From assembly GCA_963837445.1 (NCBI GenBank), contig CAWINK010000016.1, forward strand, positions 310,001 through 374,000: DNA of 64,000 nt, in the 5' to 3' direction. The translations under genes were made by a program, and so were the position numbers. The notes under the pieces were generated by a model. It was not told the DNA's origin and ran no database searches. It worked only from the letters and a program-made list of their open reading frames with translations. This document shows, piece after piece, positions 46,348 to 54,939 of the stretch. Each line of letters starts with the position of its first letter. Within the stretch, counting starts at the first letter, position 1. The DNA comes from JACVRW01 sp963837445 (lineage in GTDB: Bacteria; Actinomycetota; Thermoleophilia; Solirubrobacterales; Thermoleophilaceae).

Positions 46348-46521
46348 ATGACGACGACCAGGGGCTACACCGTGCTCGGCTGGCTCGCGTGGCAGGTGAT
46401 CACGCGGGTGGCGAAGCGCAAGATGTCGCAGAACAAGGTGAAGATCGGCGCCGCGGCGACGGTCTTCGCGGTGCTGGCAGCCGGCGTGCTGGCGGCCAGG
46501 GCCTCATCCAGCGACAGCTGA
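46348..46521 (+). CDS. Small single-TM membrane protein
   Basis: 57 residues: MTTTRGYTVLGWLAWQVITR, a basic linker AKRKMSQNKVK and one TM helix GAAATVFAVLAAGVLAAR. The ATG at 46348 has GGGGAAAGGG upstream at proper distance, giving one of the clearer Shine-Dalgarno sites here. It is divergent from the giant fusion gene with 37 nt between starts, so the two could share control. Function unknown. Confidence 0.7.
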   Translation: MTTTRGYTVLGWLAWQVITRVAKRKMSQNKVKIGAAATVFAVLAAGVLAARASSSDS

Positions 46522-46532
46522 CCACACCCTAA

Positions 46533-46562
46533 TTGGCGCTTTTCCCGAAGTTGGGGTAGCGT
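46533..46562 (+). promoter_or_regulatory. Promoter TTGGCG-18-TAGCGT
   Basis: TTGGCG (46533-46538), an 18-nt spacer and TAGCGT (46557-46562) lie 8 nt before the GTG at 46571, consistent with a leaderless transcript for the secreted protein that follows. Confidence 0.55.
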
Positions 46563-46570
46563 CGGCTGCC

Positions 46571-47395
46571 GTGGTCAAGCGGACGGCATTGACGGCTGCG
46601 TACCTGCTCGCGGTGGCGGCGTTCGCCCCGCTACCTACAGCGCACGCGGACCACGTGGTCCCCGCCGTCACGGGCACGCTCGAGCTGGGGAAGAGAGTGA
46701 AGGACTGCAGCGCTGAGGGGCCCTGCGCCCGCGCGCGCCGGGCGACGGTGAGCTGGAACGCGTCGTGTGGGCCTGCCGCACCGGCGGACTCGCTCCGCGA
46801 GGTCGATGTCGGCATCTACGGCGTCCGCCCGGACGGCACGCGCTTCCCGTACGACGGAGAAGCGCTCGAAGCCGAGGACGCGACGTTGACCGGATCGATG
46901 GGGATGACCGCAGGGCCGGGCCTGCGCTTCCTCGGCGAGGTGGTGGTGACCTGCAGCTCGACCGTCACGGACGCGGAGGGCAACGAGGTCGAGCACAGGG
47001 CGAAGGCGACCGCGACGACGGCCCAGTTCTACCTCCCGCCGCAGCTCATGGACTTCAGGACGACGCGCGCGAGCTTCTGCGGCGTGAACGTGCCGAGAAG
47101 CAAGCTCGACAAGTGGCTCCAGGCCCGCCAGTACGCGGAGCTCGAGTATTTCCTGCGCTACAGCGCCGGCTCTCTGTTGCGACGGGGGGCGCCCGAGCTG
47201 CGGCAGATCAAGCTGTTCGCACGCGGAGCCGGCGTTCGCAAGAAGGCTTCGCCCGACCGAGGGATGCTGGGCGAGCTGGGCGCGATCGGGACGTGGGTGA
47301 ACCCACGGCGCGGGGGGACCCTGCGCATCTGGGCCACAATCGGCGGCAAGAAGACGAACACGCTGCGCGTCAAGGTCCTGCCGAAGCGCTGCTGA
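46571..47395 (+). CDS. Secreted hypothetical protein
   Basis: 274 residues with a signal peptide (MVKRTALTAAYLLAVAAFAP, then LPTAHA). The mature protein is beta-rich with several cysteine pairs (VKDCSAEGPC, NASCGPAA) and a region resembling an immunoglobulin-like fold (LREVDVGIYGVRPDGTRFPY). The C-terminal domain ends in RIWATIGGKKTNTLRVKVLP, again a Lys/Arg-rich beta module. No catalytic motif is visible and I do not recognise the family. Confidence 0.75.
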   Translation: MVKRTALTAAYLLAVAAFAPLPTAHADHVVPAVTGTLELGKRVKDCSAEGPCARARRATVSWNASCGPAAPADSLREVDVGIYGVRPDGTRFPYDGEALEAEDATLTGSMGMTAGPGLRFLGEVVVTCSSTVTDAEGNEVEHRAKATATTAQFYLPPQLMDFRTTRASFCGVNVPRSKLDKWLQARQYAELEYFLRYSAGSLLRRGAPELRQIKLFARGAGVRKKASPDRGMLGELGAIGTWVNPRRGGTLRIWATIGGKKTNTLRVKVLPKRC

Positions 47396-47465
47396 TCGGG
47401 TCGCCCGAATTTGCGGGAATGGCGATTCGCGGCGTCCGAATCCGCGCCTAGGATCGTGGTCCCGG

Positions 47466-50400
47466 ATGAGCTTCGCCCATCTCCATGTCCACTCCGAGTA
47501 CTCGGTCCTAGACGGCGCCTGCCCGATCGACGCGCTCGCCGAGCGCGCCGCCTCGCTCGGGCAGCCGGCGCTCGGCCTGACCGACCACGGAGTGATGAAC
47601 GGGGCGATCGAGCACTACAAGGCCTGCAAGAAGCACGGGATCAAGCCGATCCTGGGCCTGGAGGCCTATTTCGTCGATGACCTCTCGTCCTCCGCGCTCA
47701 AATACGAGCGCAACCACCTGACGCTGCTGGCCGCGAGCGACGCGGGGTTCCGCAACCTCGTGAAGCTCAGCTCCGCCGGCTACCTGGAGGGCTACAAGCG
47801 CGGCAAGGCGAACGTGGACCTCGATCTGCTGTCGCGGTACTCGGATGGAGTGATCGCTCTCACCGGCTGCCTGCAATCTCGCTTCTGCCGCCGGATCGTG
47901 GACGACATCCCGCACGAGGCCCGCCAGCACGCCGACGAGCTGCTTCAGGTCTTCGGCACCGAGAACGTCTACTTCGAGGTCCAGAAGAACGGGATCGCGG
48001 ATCAGGACAAGGCCAACGAGGGCATCGTGCGCGTGGCGAAGGAGGTCGGCCGGCCGCTCGTGGCCACCGGCGACGTGCACTACCTGCGCCGCGAGGACTA
48101 TGACAACCACAAGGCGCTGCTGTGCGTGCAGACGAAGAGCACGCTGCGCGAGCCGAAGCTGTCCTTCGACACCAACGAGTTCTATTTGAAGGACTCGGCC
48201 GAGATGGCCGCCGAGTTCGGCGCGTGGCCCGAGTCGATCGCCACGACGCTCGAGATCGCCGAGCGCTGCGAGGTCGAGATCGAGCTCGGGAAGATGCTGA
48301 TCCCGCGCTTCCCGGCGCCGGAGGGCGAGGCGCAGGAGGCCTACCTGCGCAGGCTGGCCCAGCAGGGGCTGCGGGAGCGCTACGGCGACCCCCCGCCCGC
48401 AGCGGCCCTCGAGCGGCTCGAGATGGAGCTCGGCGTGATCGAGAAGATGGGCTTCTCGGCCTACTTCCTGATCGTCTGGGACTTCGTGAAGTTCGCGAAG
48501 GACAACGGGATCGCAGTGGGCCCTGGCCGTGGATCGGCAGCCGGATCGATCGTGTCCTACGCCTTGCGGATCACCGACGTCGACCCGCTCGAGTTCAACC
48601 TCCTGTTCGAGCGCTTCCTGAACGCCGAGCGCATCTCGATGCCGGATATCGACATCGACTTCTCGGTGAAGGGTCGCGAGCGCGTCATCCAGTACGTCGC
48701 GGAGAAGTACGGCCGCGAGTCGGTCGCGCAGATCATCACCTTCGGCCGGATGTTCCCGCGCGCGGCCACGCGCGACGCGGCCCGTGTGCTCGGGCTCGAC
48801 TACGGGGCCGGCGACCGCATCGCGAAGCTGATCCCCGAGCCGGTGATGGGCCGCTCGAAGAGCTTCGACGAGTATCTGAACGACGAGCAGGACCTGCGGC
48901 GGGTGTACGACTCGGAGCCGGAGGCGCGTCAGATCATCGACGTGGCCAGGGGCCTCGAGGGGATAGTCCGCAACTCGTCGATCCACGCGGCGGCAGTGGT
49001 GATCGCGGACAGGCCGCTCACGGACATCGTGCCGCTCCAGCTCGCCGAGGACCGGACCGGGGGCGGTCCGCGCGAGGGGGAATGCCTGGCACTCCCCCCG
49101 CAGCGGGGGAGCGCTCCTACCGCACGGTCACGCAGTACTCGATGAAGCCGATCGAGGAGATCGGCCTGCTGAAGATGGACTTCCTCGGCCTGCGCAACCT
49201 CGACGTGATCGAGGCGGCGCTCGACATCATCGAGCAGTCGAGCGGCGACCGGCCTGACATGACGGCGCTGCCGATCGACGACCCCAAGACCTATGAGATG
49301 CTCGCGCGCGGCGACTCGGTGGGCGTGTTCCAGTTCGAGTCGGACGGCATGCGTGACGCGCTGCGCAAGGTCAAGCCGGACGAGTTCAACGACCTCGTGG
49401 CGCTCGTGGCGCTCTACCGCCCGGGGGCGATGCGCTACATCGACACATACGCGCGCAACAAGCGCACGCCGGAGGCGATCCACTACGCGGACGAGCGTCT
49501 GCGGCCGATCACCGAGTCCTCGCGCGGGGTGATCCTGTACCAGGAGCAGTCGATGCAGATCGCCAAGGGCATCGCCGGCTTCTCGGGGCCCGAGGCGGAC
49601 GACCTGCGCAAGGCGATCGGCAAGAAGCAGCGCGAGCGCATGGCGGCGCTGAAGGACCGCTTCTTCGAGGGGGCTCGCGGTACGGGAACGGCCGAGGCCG
49701 TGATCCAGGAGCTGTGGGCGGTGAACGAAGCGGCCGCCGACTACTCGTTCAACTTGAGCCACGCCGCCTGCTACGCGCTGATCTCGTACCGCACGGCCTG
49801 GCTGAAGGCCAACTACCCGGCCGAGTACATGGCCGCCCTGATCTCGTCCGTGATGTCCACGAAGGACAAGGTGCCGTTCTTCGTCGCACAGTGCGAGGAC
49901 ATGGGGATCGAGGTGCTGCCGCCCGACGTGAACCAGTCCGGCCACGACTTCAAGGTGGTGGACGGCAACATCCGCTTCGGGCTCGACGCGGTGAAGGGGC
50001 TCGGCTACCAGGCCGTCGAGGCGATCATCCAGGCGCGCGGGGAGGAGGGGCCCTTCAGCTCGGTCTGGGACTTCTGCCGGCGCGTGGATTGCCAGGCCGT
50101 GAACAAGAAGGCGAGCGAGTCGCTCGTGAAGTGCGGGGCCTTCGACTCACTCGCGGGCACGCGCACGGGCATGATGGACGCGCTGCCGCGCGCACAGGTG
50201 GCGGGCGCCCAGGCGCAGGCGGACGCCCAGAGCGGCCAGAGCTCGTTCTTCGACCTCGAGGGCGGGAACGAGGACGCCGCGGCGCACCACGACCCGCCGA
50301 TCATCCCGTTGCCCGACGACCGCAAGCAGCTGAACGAGTGGGAGAAGGAGACGCTCGGCCTGTTCCTGTCGAGCCACCCGCTGAAGGAGGTGCGCCCGGC

Positions 50401-50971
50401 GCTGCGCGCGCGCGTGGACTGCTCGCTCACGGAGCTGGCCGCGAAGAAGGACGGCGAGTGGGTCACCGTGGGCGGCATGATCGCCGAGTGCAAGCGCATC
50501 AGGACGAAGAAGGGCGACCCGATGATGTTCGCCACCCTCGACGACCTGGAGGGCCAGGTGGAGCTGCTCGTCTTCAACTCCTCCTACGCCGCCAACGAGG
50601 ACAAGGTCGACGTGGACAAGATCGTGATCGTGCGCGGGCGCGTGGACCACAAGGAGGAGGGCGAGACGAAGCTCGTGGCCCAGGAGGTGGAGGCGTTCGA
50701 GCCGAGTGCCGAGGAGGTCCTGAAGGCAGCCGAGGCGCTGCCGCAGGAACTCGTGGTCCAGCGGCTCACGATCCACGTGTCCGCGGGGGTCTCCGAGGGC
50801 TTCCTGGAGGACCTGAAGGAAGTGGTCAGCCACCACCGCGGCGACCACGAGCTGCTGCTCGCCGTGGGCGAGCGGCGGCTGCTCCTGGGACCCGACTGGC
50901 GCGTGTCCGCCGACGGCGCATGCAGGGCGGAACTCGCGGGCCTGACCGGGGCCTCCCGCCTGGTTGCTTAA
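47466..50971 (+). CDS. dnaE: DNA polymerase III alpha subunit, one frameshift
   Basis: Replicative polymerase of about 1,168 residues. PHP domain first (SFAHLHVHSEYSVLDGACPI with its metal-binding His residues), then the polymerase core with GPGRGSAAGSIVSYAL, the catalytic aspartates in MPDIDIDFS near residues 393-399, and SSIHAAAVVIADRPL. After the shift: TQYSMKPIEEIGLLKMDFLG, FQFESDGM, NLSHAACYALISYRTAWLKA, and an OB domain (WVTVGGMIAECKRIRTKKGD). The frame changes inside a C/G-rich stretch at 49060-49125; in an essential gene this is best read as an error. TAGGAT lies 11 nt upstream of the ATG. Confidence 0.94.
49092..49111. repeat. C6/G5 hairpin within dnaE at the frameshift
   Basis: CTCCCCC (49092-49098) pairs with GGGGGAG (49105-49111) across CGCAGC. 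The surrounding residues (GGGPREGECLALPPQRG) are absent from other DnaE proteins as I know them, where LAED is followed closely by the TVTQYSMKPIEE segment. It may be a small inserted palindrome, and the homopolymers also favour miscalled length. Confidence 0.5.
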
Positions 50972-50991
50972 CGTCCCGGCCGCTCTACACT
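50964..50991 (+). promoter_or_regulatory. Promoter TTGCTT-16-TACACT
   Basis: TTGCTT (50964-50969), 16 nt and TACACT (50986-50991) precede the GTG at 50998 by exactly 6 nt. The -35 box overlaps the end of dnaE. Confidence 0.5.
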
Positions 50992-50997
50992 GGCCTG

Positions 50998-51396
50998 GTG
51001 CAACCCGTCCCAGCACGCACCGCCCCGGAGCTCAACGAGTGCCGCCAGTGCTGCTCGTTCTGCGACCGGGTCGTGCATCCGTCGGGCTGCATCGCGTCGG
51101 GTTGCCAGTTCCTCTACCTGTACGACGACGAGGAGACCGGCCGCCGCTTCATGGGCTGCCTGAACAAGGTCTTCCGCGGCGAGATCGATCGCGAGATGTT
51201 CGACCAGGCCGAGCGCACCCGCCACGGCTTCGGCGGCGTGAAGGTGACCGGCGTGCCGCTCCCGCAGTGCCGCTCCTCGGTGGAGCGCGCATACGACGGC
51301 TATACCGAGGCGTTCGAGTGCGTGAACCCACGCTTCCTCACGAAGCCGAGCGCCGCCGACGTCGACGCCGCGTTCGACCTCCGCGACAACCTCTGA
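50998..51396 (+). CDS. Cysteine-rich conserved-looking protein of unknown function
   Basis: 132 residues with no signal peptide. Nine cysteines, most in the first half: NECRQCCSFCDRVVHPSGCI, then ASGCQFLYLYDDEETGRRFM with GCLNKVF, and later LPQCRSSVERAYDGY and FECVNPRF. The spacing suggests a metal site (Zn or Fe-S) rather than secreted disulfides. The rest is helical and acidic (AADVDAAFDLRDNL). I do not recognise a named family. It follows dnaE by 26 nt but has its own promoter-like sequence. Confidence 0.75.
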   Translation: MQPVPARTAPELNECRQCCSFCDRVVHPSGCIASGCQFLYLYDDEETGRRFMGCLNKVFRGEIDREMFDQAERTRHGFGGVKVTGVPLPQCRSSVERAYDGYTEAFECVNPRFLTKPSAADVDAAFDLRDNL

Positions 51397-51463
51397 CGCC
51401 ATGCCCAGCCTGCCCCGGGCGTGGGTCGTGGCCCACAACGGCAGCAGTGAGGGGGACGGGCTC

Positions 51464-51580
51464 GGTCGAAAAAGTCGATCTCGGCGCCATCGGAGTGGGG
51501 GTTAGGCGCCTTGTCGATCTCTGCGAACGAAAAGGTCGACAACCGCCTCGCGACCGGGCTCGAGACCGAGGTTTTCGACC
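51464..51580 (+). other. Structured intergenic element, similar to 31420-31475
   Basis: The 270-nt gap 51397-51666 has no convincing gene. GGTCGAAAA (51464-51472) pairs perfectly with TTTTCGACC (51572-51580). Inside lie CGATCTCGGC, two GGCGCC palindromes (51483-51488 and 51505-51510) and GGGGGTTAGGCG. CGGTCGAAAA, CGATCTCGGC and the G-run plus GGCG are shared in order with the infC-rpmI gap. It may be a non-coding RNA or a repeated regulatory element; strand is not established. Confidence 0.35.
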
Positions 51581-51666
51581 TCGACGGAGACATCCCCCTC
51601 AGTGCCTGCTGTCGGGGCCGCCGGACGACGGGCGACCCGGCGCACGGAGCGCCACGGACGCAGCGC

Positions 51667-52542
51667 CTAGCCCTTAGAGCGGCGCTTGCGCGCGCGCAGC
51701 CCCTGCGCGCGCAGCTGCTTCAGCTTGTCCACGTCCACCTTGTCGGGCGCGTGCCCGCTCGTGCCCGGGCCCTCGAAGAGCGCCGGGAGCCCCTCGAAGC
51801 GGGGCTCTGAGAGGAACGCGGCGCAGCCGCGGGACCCGAGCTCTCCCTCGCCGGGAATCGCGTGGCGGTCGCGGTTCGAGCCGAGCGGGGCGAGCGAGTC
51901 GTTCACGTGGAGGCCTTTGAGGCGCCGGATACCGACCGTCTCAGCGAAACGGTCGACCACCTCGCTCAGCTTGTCCGCCGTCGTGATGTCGAAGCCGGAG
52001 GCGAGCATGTGGCAGGAGTCGAGGCAGAGCCCGATCCGCTTGTGCCCGCCGGCGAGGTCGATCAGCTCGCGGAGCTCCTCGAACGAGCGCCCGAGCGTGC
52101 TTCCCGCGCCGGCCGTGTTCTCGAGCAGCAGCCGGCAGTCGCCGGTCTCGGACAGGACCTCCTTCAGCATCTCGCCGGCCCGTGGCAGCGCCTCGTCGTG
52201 TGGCTCGCCCACCGTCGAGCCGGGATGGAGCACCACGCCGTCGGCCCTGATCTCGTCGCCCATGCGCAGCGCGTGGGTCAGCGAGTCGGCCGACTTCCTT
52301 CGCATCTCGCGGTCCTTGGTGGCCGGGTTGATCAGGTAGACGGCGTGGATCAGCACCGACTCGATCGGGCCGGCCTTTCGCAGCTCGAGGAACTCGGCAA
52401 CGTCGTCCGGCTTCCAGCGCGTGGGGCGCCACATGCGCGGCGACTGGTTGAACACCTGCATCGCCTCGCAGCCGCGCTCGACGGCACGCTCGTGTGCCTG
52501 CACGAGGCCGCCTGCCGTGGATACGTGTGCTCCAACTAGCAT
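51667..52542 (-). CDS. nfo: Deoxyribonuclease IV (AP endonuclease)
   Basis: Trinuclear-zinc AP endonuclease of base-excision repair, TIM barrel, 291 residues. MLVGAHVSTAGGLVQAHERA is the canonical start; metal-binding segments VVLHPGSTVGE, LLLENTAGAGSTLG, IGLCLDSCHMLASGFD, LKGLHVNDS and GSNRDRHAIPGEG are all present. I use the ATG at 52542 because homology begins there. Only 8 bp separate this start from the divergent gltX start. The C-terminal tail is basic (LRAQGLRARKRRSKG). Confidence 0.95.
   Translation of the reverse strand: MLVGAHVSTAGGLVQAHERAVERGCEAMQVFNQSPRMWRPTRWKPDDVAEFLELRKAGPIESVLIHAVYLINPATKDREMRRKSADSLTHALRMGDEIRADGVVLHPGSTVGEPHDEALPRAGEMLKEVLSETGDCRLLLENTAGAGSTLGRSFEELRELIDLAGGHKRIGLCLDSCHMLASGFDITTADKLSEVVDRFAETVGIRRLKGLHVNDSLAPLGSNRDRHAIPGEGELGSRGCAAFLSEPRFEGLPALFEGPGTSGHAPDKVDVDKLKQLRAQGLRARKRRSKG
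52537..52542 (+). promoter_or_regulatory. Leaderless-type -10 (TAGCAT) for gltX, overlapping nfo start
   Basis: TAGCAT ends 8 nt before the gltX ATG. Its last three bases are the complement of the nfo start codon, so the gltX promoter lies inside the nfo coding region and gltX can have essentially no leader. Confidence 0.5.
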
Positions 52543-52550
52543 CGCTGCCG

Positions 52551-53813
52551 ATGAGGGTTCGTTTCGCGCCTTCTCCAACAGGCGTGCTGCACATCGGCGG
52601 CGCGAGGACGGCACTGTACAACTGGCTCCTCGCGCGCGGCTCGGGCGGCGAGTTCGTGCTGCGCATCGAGGACACCGACCGCGAACGCTCGACTCCCGAG
52701 AACGTGGAGCTGATCCTCGACTCGCTGCGCTGGCTCGGGCTCGATTGGGACGAGGGACCCATCTCGCAGTGGGAGCGGCGCGAGCGGCACGCGGCGGCCG
52801 TGGAGCAGCTGCTCCAGTCCGGCCACGCCTACGAGGACGAGGGCGCCGTCCGCTTCCGCGTGCCGGAGGAAGGTGAGATCACCTTCCACGACGTGGTGCT
52901 CGGCGACGTGACGAACCCGCACTCAGCCATTAAGGACTTCGTGATCCAGCGCTCGGACGGCAGCCCGCTCTACAACCTCGCCGTCGCGGTGGACGACCGC
53001 GACATGGGGATCACGCACGTGGTGCGCGGGCAGGACCACGTGTCGAACACCCCGCGACAGGTGATGATCCTGCGCGGCCTCGGCGAGGAACCGCCGGTGT
53101 ACGCGCACATCCCGCTCTTGCACGGCCCCGACGGCAAGAAGCTGTCGAAGCGCCACGGCGCGGCGTCGGTCCAGGGAGTGCGCGAGGACGGCTATCTGCC
53201 CGAGGCCGTGCGCAACTACATCGCGCTGCTCGGGTGGGGCTACGACGAGACGACCACGCTGATGACAACCGACGAGCTGGTTGAGCGCTTCGCCCTCGAG
53301 CGCGTGTCGAAGAACCCCGCGATCTTCGACGAGCAGAAGCTCCGCTGGATGAACGGCCGCTACATGCGCGAGCAGCCGCTGGAGGACCTGCACCGGCGCC
53401 TGGAGGAGTTCTACGGCCGCGACGACATCCCGATCGAGATCGTCGCGATCTCACGGGAGAAGATGCAGACCCTGGCTGACTTCTGGGACCTCGCCGGCCC
53501 GCTGATCGATCCGCCGGCCGAGCCCCAGGAGAAGGCGTGGCAGCAGTGGGGGCGATCGGAGCACCTGCGAGTGGTGCGTGACGATCTCGCGAACACGAGC
53601 ACCTGGGACGTGGACGCGATCGAGGCCGTCCTACGCGCGCGGGTCGACGAGCTGGACGTGAAGCCCAAGGAGGTCTACCAGCCGATTCGTGTGGCCCTAA
53701 CGGGGACGACGGTGTCCCCGGGCATATTCGAGTCGGTCGCGGCGCTCGGCCGGGACGAGACTTTGGCACGCCTCGACAAGGCGCTTCAGAGAGCCGAATC
53801 CGAGCCCAAGTAA
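52551..53813 (+). CDS. gltX: Glutamyl-tRNA synthetase
   Basis: Class I synthetase charging tRNA-Glu. 420 residues, shorter than the common 470-490. RFAPSPTGVLHIGGARTALY contains the HIGH-type signature, FVLRIEDTDRERSTPENVEL the glutamate site, and GKKLSKRHGAASV the KMSKS-type loop near residue 198. The shorter length reflects a compact anticodon-binding end. No separate glutaminyl-tRNA synthetase is in this window, so a non-discriminating role is possible but not shown. Confidence 0.95.
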   Translation: MRVRFAPSPTGVLHIGGARTALYNWLLARGSGGEFVLRIEDTDRERSTPENVELILDSLRWLGLDWDEGPISQWERRERHAAAVEQLLQSGHAYEDEGAVRFRVPEEGEITFHDVVLGDVTNPHSAIKDFVIQRSDGSPLYNLAVAVDDRDMGITHVVRGQDHVSNTPRQVMILRGLGEEPPVYAHIPLLHGPDGKKLSKRHGAASVQGVREDGYLPEAVRNYIALLGWGYDETTTLMTTDELVERFALERVSKNPAIFDEQKLRWMNGRYMREQPLEDLHRRLEEFYGRDDIPIEIVAISREKMQTLADFWDLAGPLIDPPAEPQEKAWQQWGRSEHLRVVRDDLANTSTWDVDAIEAVLRARVDELDVKPKEVYQPIRVALTGTTVSPGIFESVAALGRDETLARLDKALQRAESEPK

Positions 53814-53856
53814 ACGAAAGGCCTCAACCTTCCGTCCACCCCTGCCGATACCCCGG

Positions 53857-54939
53857 GTGACCGTGGAAGCCTCCCCCTCCATCAAGCAGGCCGCCGGCCA
53901 GGATTCCGCGGCGGCTCGACACAACGAAGGTCACGGGCGCAGGCTCACGGCGGCCTTCGAGGCGCTCGAGGCATTCCCGGCTCTGGCCGAGTCGCGCAAC
54001 CGTGTTCTTCGCGTGGTCCGCGAGGATCGCTCATCGGTCGGCGAGGTCGTGCAGGCGGTCGAGTCCGACGTCGCCCTCGTGATCACCGTCCTCCGGATCG
54101 CCAACCGCACGGCGCAGCGCAAGAAGGGCAAGCTCGCCAGCATTCCCGAGGCGGTCGAGATCCTCTCGCCGGAAGGCGTGGAGACGCTCGCCGCCCGCAC
54201 CGCCACCTTCGACTTCTTCGAGCGCACCCCCGGGTGGGACCTGATGCCGGAGCGCTTCCGGCTCCACGCGGTTGCCACCCAGTCCGCCGCCGACCGTCTC
54301 GCGCGCGAGATGGAGTACGAGGACCGCGACCAGCTCCTCGTGTCCGCGCTGCTGCACGACATCGGCAAGCTCGTCCTCACCCACGCCTACCCCGGCTACC
54401 CGTCGCAGATCCATGGGGCGGCTCGCACGCCCGAGGAGCGCCTGCACAAGGAGCGCCTCGAGCTCGGCGTCGACCACGCTCTGGTCGGCGGTGTGCTGGC
54501 TCGGCGCTGGGCGCTGCCCAACCGGCTGGCCACGGCAATCGAGCGCCATCACGCCGACGACGCCGAGGGCGAGGCCGCTCTCGTCCGCCTGGCCGACATG
54601 CTCGCGCACTACGGCCACGGGCAGACCATCAACCCGAAGCAGCTTCTCCAGGCAGCCCGCAACTGCGGCCTCACGACCGAGCAACTCCGCTCGGTCATGT
54701 ACGAGCTCCCGCAGGGCACCGGCAACGCCAAGCGCAACGTGGATCCGTGCCCGCTCTCGAATCGCGAGGTCGAGGTGCTGAAGCGCCTGGCAGAGGGCAA
54801 GGTCTACAAGCAGATCGCGCACGAGCTCGAGCTCTCCACGAGCACGGTTCGCACGCACCTCCACAACACGTACGCGAAGCTCGGCGCGGTCGACCGCGCA
54901 CAGGCGGTCCTGATCGCCACCGAGCGCGGCTGGATCTAG
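53857..54939 (+). CDS. HDOD domain protein with C-terminal LuxR-type HTH
   Basis: 360 residues. Residues about 30-240 form an HDOD domain: FPALAESRNRVLRVVREDRS, VLRIANRTAQRKKGKLASIP, LLVSALLHDIGKLVLTHAYP and ELGVDHALVGGVLARRWALP, with the HD and later H-HH residues in place. Residues about 295-360 are a NarL/LuxR HTH: PLSNREVEVLKRLAEGKVYK followed by QIAHELELSTSTVRTHLHNT. This joins a signalling HD-fold to a DNA-binding output. It converges on a histidine kinase gene with stops overlapping by 4 nt. Confidence 0.9.
   Translation: MTVEASPSIKQAAGQDSAAARHNEGHGRRLTAAFEALEAFPALAESRNRVLRVVREDRSSVGEVVQAVESDVALVITVLRIANRTAQRKKGKLASIPEAVEILSPEGVETLAARTATFDFFERTPGWDLMPERFRLHAVATQSAADRLAREMEYEDRDQLLVSALLHDIGKLVLTHAYPGYPSQIHGAARTPEERLHKERLELGVDHALVGGVLARRWALPNRLATAIERHHADDAEGEAALVRLADMLAHYGHGQTINPKQLLQAARNCGLTTEQLRSVMYELPQGTGNAKRNVDPCPLSNREVEVLKRLAEGKVYKQIAHELELSTSTVRTHLHNTYAKLGAVDRAQAVLIATERGWI

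Noticed and set aside
49060..49140. Intein or split-gene interpretation of the dnaE break
   Set aside because: The extra segment is only about 15-20 residues, with no intein motifs and no splice-junction residues; an indel near homopolymers is simpler.
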